Shown piece after piece: positions 1-6,381 of a DNA stretch of 10,507 nucleotides. This DNA is from Myxococcales bacterium. GTDB taxonomy: Bacteria > Myxococcota > Bradymonadia > UBA7976 > UBA1532. Location: NCBI GenBank assembly GCA_020430675.1, contig JAGQJJ010000077.1, positions 1-10,507 of the forward strand, in the 5' to 3' direction. The translations under genes and the position numbers were made by a program. Position 1 is the stretch's first letter. Each line of letters starts with the position of its first letter. The notes under the pieces are model-generated. The model did no database searches, had not been told where the DNA came from, and worked only from the letters and a program-made list of their open reading frames with translations.

Positions 1-1496
1 CTCTGGGCGATGACCGGCCGCGCGGTGACGCGCTCGGTGCGCAGCGTGACCGCCAGCGCGTCGGCCTGAGCCCGCCACGCCGCGGCGCCGTCGGCGTAGT
101 CGCGCAGCGTCTCGGTCACCGCGTCGAGCGGGACCCGATCGGGCAGCGCGACGGTCAGCCAGGCGGCCAGCCGGGCGTCCATCCAGTCGGCGCGGCTGCC
201 CGGCGGCTGGTTCCGGGCCGCCTGGGCCCGATCGACCAGCCGCGAGAGCCCCATGAACAGGTCGCGCATCGCCGCCACCCGACCGTCGGCATCGGCGGGC
301 GGGCCGGCGTCGCCGAGCTGCACGCGCCCGCCCAGGCCATCAACCGCCAGCCGCTCGACGCCCATGACCTGATCGCCGATGGCCACCTTGCCGCGGCCGA
401 ACAGCGCCAGATCGCGCAGCGTGACCGTGCTGTCGGGCAGCTTCAGGCTCGAAGCGCGCACCGTGAGCTTGCGAAAGTCGTCGGCCCCGGTCGGCGAGGC
501 GTCGTTGGCCACCACGATGGCGTCGTCGTCTTCGCGCAGGCCGATCGCGTTGACCGCCAGCGCACCGTCAACCGTGCGGAACGTGAGCTGCCCGTCGGCG
601 CCGACGATGGCCCGCAGCTCGCCCTGCGCGTCGAGCGCGGCGGCGGCCAGCGCGCCGAACGGGTCGTTGGCGACCAGGTGATAGGGCCGCGGCTGCCAAT
701 GCGCCACCGCCGCCTTGAGCGCCATCAACCGCCCGGCGAGCGAATCGCCAGCGCGCAGCATCGACAGCGTCGCCGAGATCAGCGAGTCGTCGACGACCTT
801 CGAGACCGCCGCCGCCTGCGCCGCGTCGACGACGCTCAGCGTGCGCTGCACCGCCGCGCGCACCTGCAGCGCGCAGGTGCCCACGTCGCCGCCGCAATTG
901 CGCGCCGCGTCGATCAACGCCGCCTGCACCCGCGTCGTGTCTTCGGCGATGTCGACCCGCCGCTCATAGATCATCAGGCAATACGAAGCGCCGGGTCGGA
1001 AGAAGTCGCCCGCGTTGACCATGACCTCGAACGTCTGGCCCGCGTCGCCCGCCGCGCGCGTCCACGGCGAGGGCACAAACGCCTCGTGCCGCCGGACGAG
1101 CGCGTCGTAATCGGCGCGCGTCCTGCCCGCGGGCCGGCCCCAGACGGCGTCGATCGCGACCCGCCCGCGCGGCGTTTTGGCCGGGCTCTTGAGCTGATTT
1201 GCGGGCAGCGCCTCGGCCACCTGATGGCAGTCCTCGGGCCCGCCGAACCAATCGAGCGCCGGCCAGCCGCCAAAGACGGAGTAGTTGTAGCGGACCAGCA
1301 CCGGCTGCACTTCGACCGCGTTGGCCGCCGCCTGCCCGGTCAGGAAGAACGGCGCGTCGACCGGCAGCGGCTGATCGGGACCGGCGGTGCCGAGCGTGAT
1401 GCGGGCAAAAGGCTCGTCGGCGCGCGCCGGGAGGGCGCTGGCCACAAGGACGACAATGGCAAGCAGCAGAGGGCGCACGCCTTCAGTCAACGTCAT
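1..1496 (-). CDS. Secreted protein of unknown family (3' end outside window)
   Basis: The frame is open from an ATG at 1496 to the left edge, giving 498 residues without a stop, and codon third positions are almost all G or C, as expected for a real gene here. Residues 1-26 form a signal peptide (hydrophobic run about 10-22, likely cleavage after Ala-Arg-Ala before DEP), so the product is probably periplasmic or outer-membrane associated. Four cysteines (about 90, 173, 201, 208) could form disulfides. I recognise no catalytic motif. The first part (about 30-75) reads like a beta-rich domain, the middle (185-265) is Ala-rich and probably helical, and a second beta-rich stretch follows. A GAAGG sequence immediately precedes the ATG. 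The start lies inside the end of the upstream reductase gene with a 14-bp overlap, so the two are probably co-transcribed and translationally coupled. No function is assigned. Confidence 0.8.
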   Translation of the reverse strand, partial: MTLTEGVRPLLLAIVVLVASALPARADEPFARITLGTAGPDQPLPVDAPFFLTGQAAANAVEVQPVLVRYNYSVFGGWPALDWFGGPEDCHQVAEALPANQLKSPAKTPRGRVAIDAVWGRPAGRTRADYDALVRRHEAFVPSPWTRAAGDAGQTFEVMVNAGDFFRPGASYCLMIYERRVDIAEDTTRVQAALIDAARNCGGDVGTCALQVRAAVQRTLSVVDAAQAAAVSKVVDDSLISATLSMLRAGDSLAGRLMALKAAVAHWQPRPYHLVANDPFGALAAAALDAQGELRAIVGADGQLTFRTVDGALAVNAIGLREDDDAIVVANDASPTGADDFRKLTVRASSLKLPDSTVTLRDLALFGRGKVAIGDQVMGVERLAVDGLGGRVQLGDAGPPADADGRVAAMRDLFMGLSRLVDRAQAARNQPPGSRADWMDARLAAWLTVALPDRVPLDAVTETLRDYADGAAAWRAQADALAVTLRTERVTARPVIAQ

Positions 1497-2319
1497 CCTT
1501 CAATGGAGCGCAAGGTTCGCTCCGGTGGGCCGCAAACTGCCGCGCCCGCCAGCCGGCGACGCGCTCGACGAGCCAGGGCGCAAAGCGGGCGAGGCGCCAT
1601 TCGAGCGCCACGAGGCGGCTGACCGGGATGACGGCCCGATTGCGCGCGACGCCGCGCAGCGTGATGCGGGCGCATTGCTCAGGCGTCAGCGGCGCCACCG
1701 GAATCGCCGCGGCGAGGCCCGCGCGGTCGAGGCCGACAAACCGCGTGCGGTCCATGATGCCGGTGGCGATATAGCCGGGGCACACCGCGCTGACCCGCAC
1801 GCCGTGCAAGGCCGCCTCGGCGCGCAGCGACAGGCTGAGCGAGAGCACGGCGGCCTTGCTGGCCGCATAGGGCGCCATGCCCGGCCGCGGGGCCAGGGCC
1901 GCCCCGCTGGCGATGTTGACCAGATGCCCCCGCCCGGCGGCCACCATGCGCGGATAGGCCGCGGTGATGCCGTTGGCGACGCCGAGCACGTTGACCTCGA
2001 AGAGCGGCCGCCAATCGGCCGCCTTCAGGTCGCGCACCTCGCCAGCGAGGCCCACGCCCGCGTTGTTGAAGACCAGATCGAGCCCACCGCTGCGCGTCCA
2101 GGCCTCGTCGACCACCGCGGCGAAGGCGTCGGCGTCGGTGACGTCGAGCGACCGCCCGAAGACGGTACCGCCGACGGCGCGCAGGGCCTCGACCGTTGGG
2201 CCCAGGCGCTCGGCGTCGCGATCGGTCAGCCAGACGTGCGCGCCCCGGGCGACAAGCGCCGCGGCGAGCGCCGCGCCAATGCCCGACGCGGCGCCGGTGA
2301 TGAATGCGGTTTCGGCCAT
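1483..2319 (-). CDS. Short-chain dehydrogenase/reductase (SDR family, classical type)
   Basis: This is a 278-residue NAD(P)-dependent oxidoreductase of the classical SDR family. The Rossmann nucleotide-binding motif TGAASGIG is at residues 8-15 and NNAG at 85-88. The catalytic tetrad is complete: Asn110, Ser138, Tyr151 and Lys155 (YAASK at 151-155). Asp33 at the end of the second strand suggests NAD preference, and Asp59 in the LDVTD motif would contact adenine. The PG motif after the active site (181-182) is also present. The ATG at 2319 was chosen because it gives the standard N-terminus a few residues before the first beta strand. The same frame stays open far upstream, but that extension is only antisense to the beta-helix gene. 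No good Shine-Dalgarno site precedes it. The TGA at 1483-1485 lies inside the downstream secreted-protein gene. The substrate cannot be told from the sequence; the basic, hydrophobic C-terminus (235-262) could touch a membrane. Confidence 0.93.
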   Translation of the reverse strand: MAETAFITGAASGIGAALAAALVARGAHVWLTDRDAERLGPTVEALRAVGGTVFGRSLDVTDADAFAAVVDEAWTRSGGLDLVFNNAGVGLAGEVRDLKAADWRPLFEVNVLGVANGITAAYPRMVAAGRGHLVNIASGAALAPRPGMAPYAASKAAVLSLSLSLRAEAALHGVRVSAVCPGYIATGIMDRTRFVGLDRAGLAAAIPVAPLTPEQCARITLRGVARNRAVIPVSRLVALEWRLARFAPWLVERVAGWRARQFAAHRSEPCAPLKDDVD

Positions 2320-2427
2320 GCGGCACACATAACAGACCGCGTCGCGCGGCGAGAAGCGTCGTCGACTTCCCCCGCCCGGCCAGATCAGCGATGCTGTCGA
2401 AGTTCGCCGCCACTTCAGGAGCTGCCC
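2320..2427. promoter_or_regulatory. Divergent intergenic region between SDR and beta-helix genes
   Basis: This 108-bp gap separates the start codons of two divergently transcribed genes, so it should contain promoters for both. On the plus strand a clear AGGAG ribosome site (2417-2421) lies 6 nt before the ATG at 2428. On the minus strand a TTATGT-like hexamer lies just upstream of the reductase ATG, which would mean a very short leader. I see no convincing -35/-10 pair or operator palindrome, so the promoter role follows from gene arrangement only. Confidence 0.4.
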
Positions 2428-4281
2428 ATGCGCGCCCTCTGCCCGCTCGCTCTGCTCGCCCTGGTCGTGGGCTGCAATCCCGAGAAGCCGCCCGTCGAGA
2501 CGCCCGCGCCCAAGGAGACGCCGAGCGAGCCGAGCGAGTCGCCGATCCCGGTGGCGCGCGTCGACATCGACGCCGAGCGGCCGGTCACCCCGGTCGACGC
2601 CGCGGCGCCCACCCCGACCGCCGATCCGGTGATGCCCGCCGACGCCGCCATGGCGCCCGCCGCGGGCGAGGCGCTGGAGCTGGATCTGAGCGGCTTCACC
2701 GGCCGCACGGTCAAGGTCGCCGCTGGCGAGCGCATCGGCGACGCCCTCAAAGCCGCGCGCTCGGGCGACCGCATCCTCATCGCGCCGGGCACCTATACCG
2801 AGTCGCTGACCATCGAGCGGCCGGTCGCGCTCATCGGCGAAGGCGAAGCGGGGCAGGTCATCATCGAAGCCGGCCAGGCCAATGTCATCGCCTTCCAGGC
2901 GGTGCGCGGCGTGCTCAGCAACCTGACGCTGCGCCAGACCGGCGGCGACCCGGCCCGCTACGGCATCGACGTCAGCCGCGGTCGGCTGGTCATCGACCGC
3001 TGCGACCTGACCAGCGCCTCGCTGGCCATCGTGGCCGTGCACGGCCGCGCCGAGCTGGTGGTGCAGCGCAGCCGCGTGCACGACGGCGCCCAGAGCGGCG
3101 TCTACGCCTACGACAACGCCACCGCGCAGGTCATCGACTGCGACATCGTGGGCAATACCAAGTCGGGCGTCGAGGTGAAAGACGCCGAGGTGACCGTGCA
3201 GCGCTGCCGCGTGCACGATGGCGCCGCCAGCGGCATCTTCTTGCACGAGAAGGCGCGCGGGCTCATCGAAGGCAGTGACATCTTCCGCAACCAGCTCGCT
3301 GGCATCGAGTTCAAGACCAGCGCCGATCCGGTGGTGCGCGACAATGAGGTGCACGATGGGGTGCAGAGCGGCATCTTCATCCACACCGACGCCCGCGGAA
3401 CGGTCGAGAAGAACAAGGTCTACGGCAACAGCCTCGCCGGCATTGAGATCAAGGCCGCCAACCCGGTGGTGCGCGACAACCGCGTCTACTCGGGCAAACA
3501 GTCGGGCATCTTCATCAACGAAGGCGCCCGCGGCACCATCGAAGGCAACGAGATCTACGACAACAAGCTCGCCGGCATCGAGGTGAAGGAGGCGGCCCAG
3601 CCCACGCTGCGCCGCAACGTCGTGCGCGATGGCCTGGGCAGCGGCCTGTACACCCATGACCGCAGCAAGCCGCTCATCGAAGACAACGAGGTGCGCGGCA
3701 ACGCCTTCGCCGGCCTTGAGATCAAGACCAACGCCGAGCCGATCGTGCGCCGCAACCGCTTCATCGATGGCAAGCAGAGCGGCGTCTTCGTGCATGACGA
3801 GGGGCGCGGTCGCTTCGAGGGCAATACCATCTCGGGCAATGCCTTCTCGGGCTTCGAGCTGAACGAAAAGGCCGATCCGCAGGTGATCGACAACACCATC
3901 GAGAAGAACAGCGGGCGCGGCATCTACGCCCGCAACGGCTCGCGGGGCGTCTTCGAGCGCAACCGCATTCGCAACAACCAGCGGTCGGGCATCGAGCTGC
4001 GCGAGGGCACCCAGTCGCTGGTCAAGGGCAACATGCTCGAAGGCAACCGCGGCGTCGGCATCGAGGTCGCCGAGGGCGCGGGCGGCCGCTTCGAGGGCAA
4101 TACCTTCAACGGGAACTCCGAGGGCGAATGGCGTGTCGATCCGGCCAGCTCGGCCCATGTGATCGGCGCGCCGAGCGACGTGCTGCCCCCGCCGGCCGAG
4201 CCGCAAAAGGCGCCGACGGGGCCCAAGCCGCTCAACGAAGCCGCCGGGCCCAGCGAACTGGCCGTGCCGCCGGGCGAATGA
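2428..4281 (+). CDS. Lipoprotein with long right-handed parallel beta-helix
   Basis: The product is a 617-residue predicted lipoprotein. Residues 1-15 are a short signal peptide ending in a lipobox-like LVVG before Cys16, the likely lipidation site. Residues 17-82 are a Pro/Ala/Glu/Asp-rich linker. From about 85 onward the protein is a right-handed parallel beta-helix of the PbH1/Beta_helix (NosD-like) type: the entry segment (GDALKAARSGDRI, PGTY, then IGEG) is typical, followed by at least 15 rungs spaced 22-23 residues apart. The C-terminal 35 residues are Pro-rich. In known families this fold is found in polysaccharide-active enzymes, adhesins and copper-maturation proteins, but I see no catalytic signature, so a binding or structural role at the envelope is my inference. 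The start at 2428 is fixed by AGGAG at 2417-2421 and by the signal peptide; the frame is open upstream to 1387, but that part is antisense to the reductase. It heads a four-gene plus-strand run. Confidence 0.93.
   Translation: MRALCPLALLALVVGCNPEKPPVETPAPKETPSEPSESPIPVARVDIDAERPVTPVDAAAPTPTADPVMPADAAMAPAAGEALELDLSGFTGRTVKVAAGERIGDALKAARSGDRILIAPGTYTESLTIERPVALIGEGEAGQVIIEAGQANVIAFQAVRGVLSNLTLRQTGGDPARYGIDVSRGRLVIDRCDLTSASLAIVAVHGRAELVVQRSRVHDGAQSGVYAYDNATAQVIDCDIVGNTKSGVEVKDAEVTVQRCRVHDGAASGIFLHEKARGLIEGSDIFRNQLAGIEFKTSADPVVRDNEVHDGVQSGIFIHTDARGTVEKNKVYGNSLAGIEIKAANPVVRDNRVYSGKQSGIFINEGARGTIEGNEIYDNKLAGIEVKEAAQPTLRRNVVRDGLGSGLYTHDRSKPLIEDNEVRGNAFAGLEIKTNAEPIVRRNRFIDGKQSGVFVHDEGRGRFEGNTISGNAFSGFELNEKADPQVIDNTIEKNSGRGIYARNGSRGVFERNRIRNNQRSGIELREGTQSLVKGNMLEGNRGVGIEVAEGAGGRFEGNTFNGNSEGEWRVDPASSAHVIGAPSDVLPPPAEPQKAPTGPKPLNEAAGPSELAVPPGE
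3094..4122 (+). repeat. Fifteen in-frame 22-23-residue beta-helix rung repeats
   Basis: Within the beta-helix gene a Gly-hydrophobic turn motif recurs at residues 223, 246, 268, 291, 314, 337, 359, 382, 405, 428, 451, 474, 497, 520 and 543. The spacing is 23 except for two steps of 22. Rungs alternate between two kinds. One has an aromatic then His/Asn/Asp/Arg after the turn (for example SGIFIH). The other has Glu then a hydrophobic and usually Lys (for example AGIEIK). The unit of duplication is therefore about 46 residues (about 138 bp). Asn-rich turns (DNxV, GNxI) fit the asparagine ladders known from such helices. Confidence 0.88.
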
Positions 4282-4348
4282 ACCGCCAGCGGTTGCGTCC
4301 GAGCGGCCCGCCGGCCATCATGCTGGCCATCGACCCGGAGGAAGCCCG

Positions 4349-4921
4349 ATGATCGACCTCACCCTGCGCGCCCTGCTCGCCGCTGCGCTGACCTCGCTCC
4401 TGCTCATCCCCCCCGCCTTCGCGCAAGAGGGCGCCGACCTCGACGAAGAGGCGGCCGGCCTCGAACCCGACAACGACGGCCTGCTCGAAAAAGCCCCCAC
4501 CGAAAAGCCGGTGCTCGCCGATCCGGACGAGAAGCTCGCCGCCGAGGTCGAAGCCCGCCGCAACGGGCTGCAAGAGAAGATCAACACCATCCAATCGAAG
4601 ATCGCCCGCTTCCCCGACCTGGACGAAGGGCTCAACAAGCTCAATACCGGCACCCTCAAGAACCTGGAGAGCTTCATCGAAGAGCACCGCAAGGCGCTCG
4701 AAGGCTACCGGGCCGCGGTCGAACGCGATGACGGCAAGGCCCAGGCGAAGCTCGGCGCGCAGGTCATCAAGCTGCGCCAGAAGTTCATCAAGGGCATCGA
4801 CAAGCTGGAGAAGGACGCCGACAAGCTCGTCGAGAAGGCGACCAAGCTCGAAGAGAAGCTCGCCAAGGAAGAGGCCGAAGCCGCCGCCGAGGCCGCCACT
4901 GCCGAGGGCAAGGAGCCCTGA
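4349..4921 (+). CDS. Exported coiled-coil protein, Lys/Glu-rich
   Basis: This 190-residue protein has a cleavable signal peptide: hydrophobic core about 8-22 and an AFA site before Gln26. The mature protein starts with an acidic segment (26-45). From about residue 50 to 180 it is dominated by Lys, Glu, Ala and Leu in heptad-like order, which predicts a long alpha-helical coiled coil. The last part (about 155-188) is an almost pure Ala/Glu/Lys helix. No cysteine or enzyme motif is visible. The ATG is supported by GGAGGAAG at 4337-4344. The gene begins 67 bp after the beta-helix lipoprotein and ends 8 bp before the zinc-ribbon gene, so it is probably part of one transcript. A periplasmic structural or scaffolding role next to the lipoprotein is inference; no family is recognised. 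Confidence 0.88.
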   Translation: MIDLTLRALLAAALTSLLLIPPAFAQEGADLDEEAAGLEPDNDGLLEKAPTEKPVLADPDEKLAAEVEARRNGLQEKINTIQSKIARFPDLDEGLNKLNTGTLKNLESFIEEHRKALEGYRAAVERDDGKAQAKLGAQVIKLRQKFIKGIDKLEKDADKLVEKATKLEEKLAKEEAEAAAEAATAEGKEP

Positions 4922-4929
4922 ACCCCGAC

Positions 4930-5121
4930 ATGGCGCAGCGAGATGGTCCGGGCCTCTGGTGGCAGTTTCTTGAGTTCATGGGCATGACCTGGCCGGGTCA
5001 CAAGCACCGGGCGGCGCCCGACGAGGGACCGCCCTGCCCGGCCTGTGGCAACGCGACGCGGCGTGAGACGCCCGACGATCCCTGGCGTTGCCCGCATCAT
5101 CCAAACGCCTCGCCCCAATGA
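4930..5121 (+). CDS. Small zinc-ribbon protein coupled to kamA-like gene
   Basis: This is a 63-residue protein with an aromatic N-terminal segment (WWQFLEF at 10-16, likely one short helix) and a metal-binding pattern: Cys36-x2-Cys39-Gly, then Cys54-x2-His57. This CPxC / CPxH arrangement is what a single zinc ribbon needs. Evidence that the frame is real: its TGA overlaps the ATG of the aminomutase gene in an ATGA sequence (5118-5121), it starts only 8 bp after the coiled-coil gene, and the cysteine spacing is non-random. AGGAG at 4911-4915 lies 14 nt before the ATG, a loose spacing; in-frame Met17 and Met19 are possible alternative starts without a better site. There is no signal peptide, so it is cytoplasmic. 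No named family is recognised. The context suggests a partner or accessory of the aminomutase, but that is inference. Confidence 0.72.
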   Translation: MAQRDGPGLWWQFLEFMGMTWPGHKHRAAPDEGPPCPACGNATRRETPDDPWRCPHHPNASPQ

Positions 5122-6233
5122 ACGCCGCCGCGCTGACGCTGGTCGACGCCGCACCGCATTGGCGTCGCCATCTGCTGCACGGGGCGCGCACCATCGAGGC
5201 GCTCGTGGCGCGCGGGCTGGTGACGGCGGAGCAGGCGCCGGCGCTGCAGGCGGTCACCGACCGCTACGAGATGCTGGTCAGCGATTATTACCTGTCGCTG
5301 ATCGACCCCGCTGATCCCGATTGCCCGATTCGCAAGCAGGCGCTGCCCGACGTCGCCGAGCTGCACGCGCGGCCCGACGAGCGCGCCGATCCGATCGGCG
5401 ACGATCCACATCGCCGCGCCGGCATCGTGGTGCATCGCTATCCCGACCGCGCGCTGCTGTTCCCGACGCTGCGCTGCCCGATGTTCTGCCGCTACTGCTT
5501 TCGCAAGGTCGCGCTCAACGACGAGCCGGTGCGACTCGGCGCGCAGCTCGGCGCGGCGCTGGCCTATTTGCGGGCCACGCCGGCGATCGAAGAGGTGATC
5601 CTCAGCGGCGGCGACCCCCTGATGCTGAGCAATGAGCGCCTCGCCGCGTTGCTCGGCGCCCTGCGTGACGTGCCTTCGATCCGCCGGCTGCGCATTCACT
5701 CGCGCTTCCCGGTCACCCTGCCGATGCGCGTCGACGCGGCGCTGGCCGCAGTGCTGGCGAGCGCCCGGCCGCTCTATCTGGTCACGCACTTCAACCACCC
5801 GCGCGAGCTGACGCCGGAAGCCGGCCACGCGATCGGCCTGCTGGTCGAGGCCGGGGTGACGGTGCTCAATCAGACGGTGCTGCTGCGGGGCGTCAACGCC
5901 GATCGGACGGTGCTCGCCGCGCTGTTCACCGGCCTGCTCGACTGGCAGGTGCGCCCGTATTACCTGCACCACCCCGACCTGACCGTGGGCACGCAACACT
6001 TCCGCGTCTCGCTCGATGAGGGGCTGGCGATCGCCGCTGCGCTGCGTGGAAGCGTCACGGGTTTGGCATGCCCGACCTATGTCATCGACATCCCCGGCGG
6101 GGGCGGCAAGGTGCCGGTGGACAGCGCATTTGTGCGGCGAGGTGACCGTCCGGGCGAGTGGTGGTTGCAGAGCCCGATCGACGGCTGCATCACGGCTTAC
6201 GTCGATCCCGCCGTCTTGCCCGACAAGCGGTAG
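5118..6233 (+). CDS. kamA: KamA-family radical SAM enzyme, probable L-lysine 2,3-aminomutase
   Basis: This 371-residue radical SAM, PLP-dependent aminomutase would move the alpha-amino group of L-lysine to the beta carbon. The [4Fe-4S]/SAM motif is Cys120-x3-Cys124-x2-Cys127 (CPMFCRYC), followed by the SGGDP motif at 163-167. The PLP-binding lysine is Lys331 in PGGGGK. Asp324, seven residues before it, and Asp287 in the PDLTVG segment match the two aspartates (Asp293 and Asp330 in the clostridial enzyme) that hold the lysine side chain. This favours lysine over glutamate as substrate. EpmB, the EF-P-modifying relative, usually lacks the PGGGGK context, but that role is not excluded. The protein is shorter than the clostridial enzyme (about 416) and lacks its Cys-rich zinc-binding tail. 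The ATG at 5118 was chosen over one at 5088 because it makes an ATGA overlap with the zinc-ribbon gene; no Shine-Dalgarno site precedes it, consistent with coupled translation. No acetyltransferase or EF-P gene is nearby. Confidence 0.87.
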   Translation: MNAAALTLVDAAPHWRRHLLHGARTIEALVARGLVTAEQAPALQAVTDRYEMLVSDYYLSLIDPADPDCPIRKQALPDVAELHARPDERADPIGDDPHRRAGIVVHRYPDRALLFPTLRCPMFCRYCFRKVALNDEPVRLGAQLGAALAYLRATPAIEEVILSGGDPLMLSNERLAALLGALRDVPSIRRLRIHSRFPVTLPMRVDAALAAVLASARPLYLVTHFNHPRELTPEAGHAIGLLVEAGVTVLNQTVLLRGVNADRTVLAALFTGLLDWQVRPYYLHHPDLTVGTQHFRVSLDEGLAIAAALRGSVTGLACPTYVIDIPGGGGKVPVDSAFVRRGDRPGEWWLQSPIDGCITAYVDPAVLPDKR

Positions 6234-6237
6234 CGCC

Positions 6238-6277
6238 CGGCCTCGACCCCAGGGGTGGTGGGTCGGAGCCGAGGCCG
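6238..6277 (+). terminator. Hairpin after kamA-like gene, possible terminator
   Basis: Five bases after the aminomutase stop, CGGCCTCG (6238-6245) is perfectly complemented by CGAGGCCG (6270-6277). The arms can be extended inward with GACCC/GGGTC across a bulge. There is no T-run after it, so it is not a textbook intrinsic terminator and may work with Rho or only stabilise the 3' end. The rest of the 148-bp gap up to 6381 should hold the promoter of the pseudokinase gene; a TATGCT at 6341-6346 is the only -10-like hexamer I see. Confidence 0.38.
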
Positions 6278-6381
6278 AGCGCCCCACCTGCGAATCTGCG
6301 TTGGCCCCCTGCAAGCGTCAAGTTTTCGTCACCTGCTTCCTATGCTTCCGCTGACCCCCCAGGTATGCGAATGTCTCGAAC

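Noticed and set aside
678..1622. A 314-codon plus-strand frame in the left part.
   Set aside because: It is Arg/Ala-rich and antisense to the secreted-protein gene, whose codon bias and signal peptide support the minus strand.
1387..2427. Upstream in-frame extension of the beta-helix protein by 347 residues.
   Set aside because: It is antisense to the well-supported reductase and secreted-protein genes. The lipobox and ribosome site at 2428 mark the true start.
1483..4206. A 907-codon open frame on the minus strand across the beta-helix gene and the reductase.
   Set aside because: Only its last 278 codons are the real SDR. The rest is antisense to the beta-helix repeats, kept open by high GC and repeat structure, with no family resemblance.
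4320..4352. A 10-codon upstream frame whose TGA overlaps the coiled-coil gene's ATG.
   Set aside because: It has no ribosome site of its own, while a good GGAGG directly serves the ATG at 4349; the overlap is probably chance.
6302..6313. Possible sigma-54 site (TGGC followed by TGC).
   Set aside because: The GG and GC elements are 8 bases apart instead of the required 12.
5097..6314. A 405-codon minus-strand frame over the aminomutase gene.
   Set aside because: It is an antisense shadow; the plus strand has all radical SAM and PLP motifs.
6318..6346. Possible sigma-70 promoter before the pseudokinase (TATGCT at 6341-6346).
   Set aside because: No acceptable -35 hexamer lies at the right distance, so it is not called as a feature.
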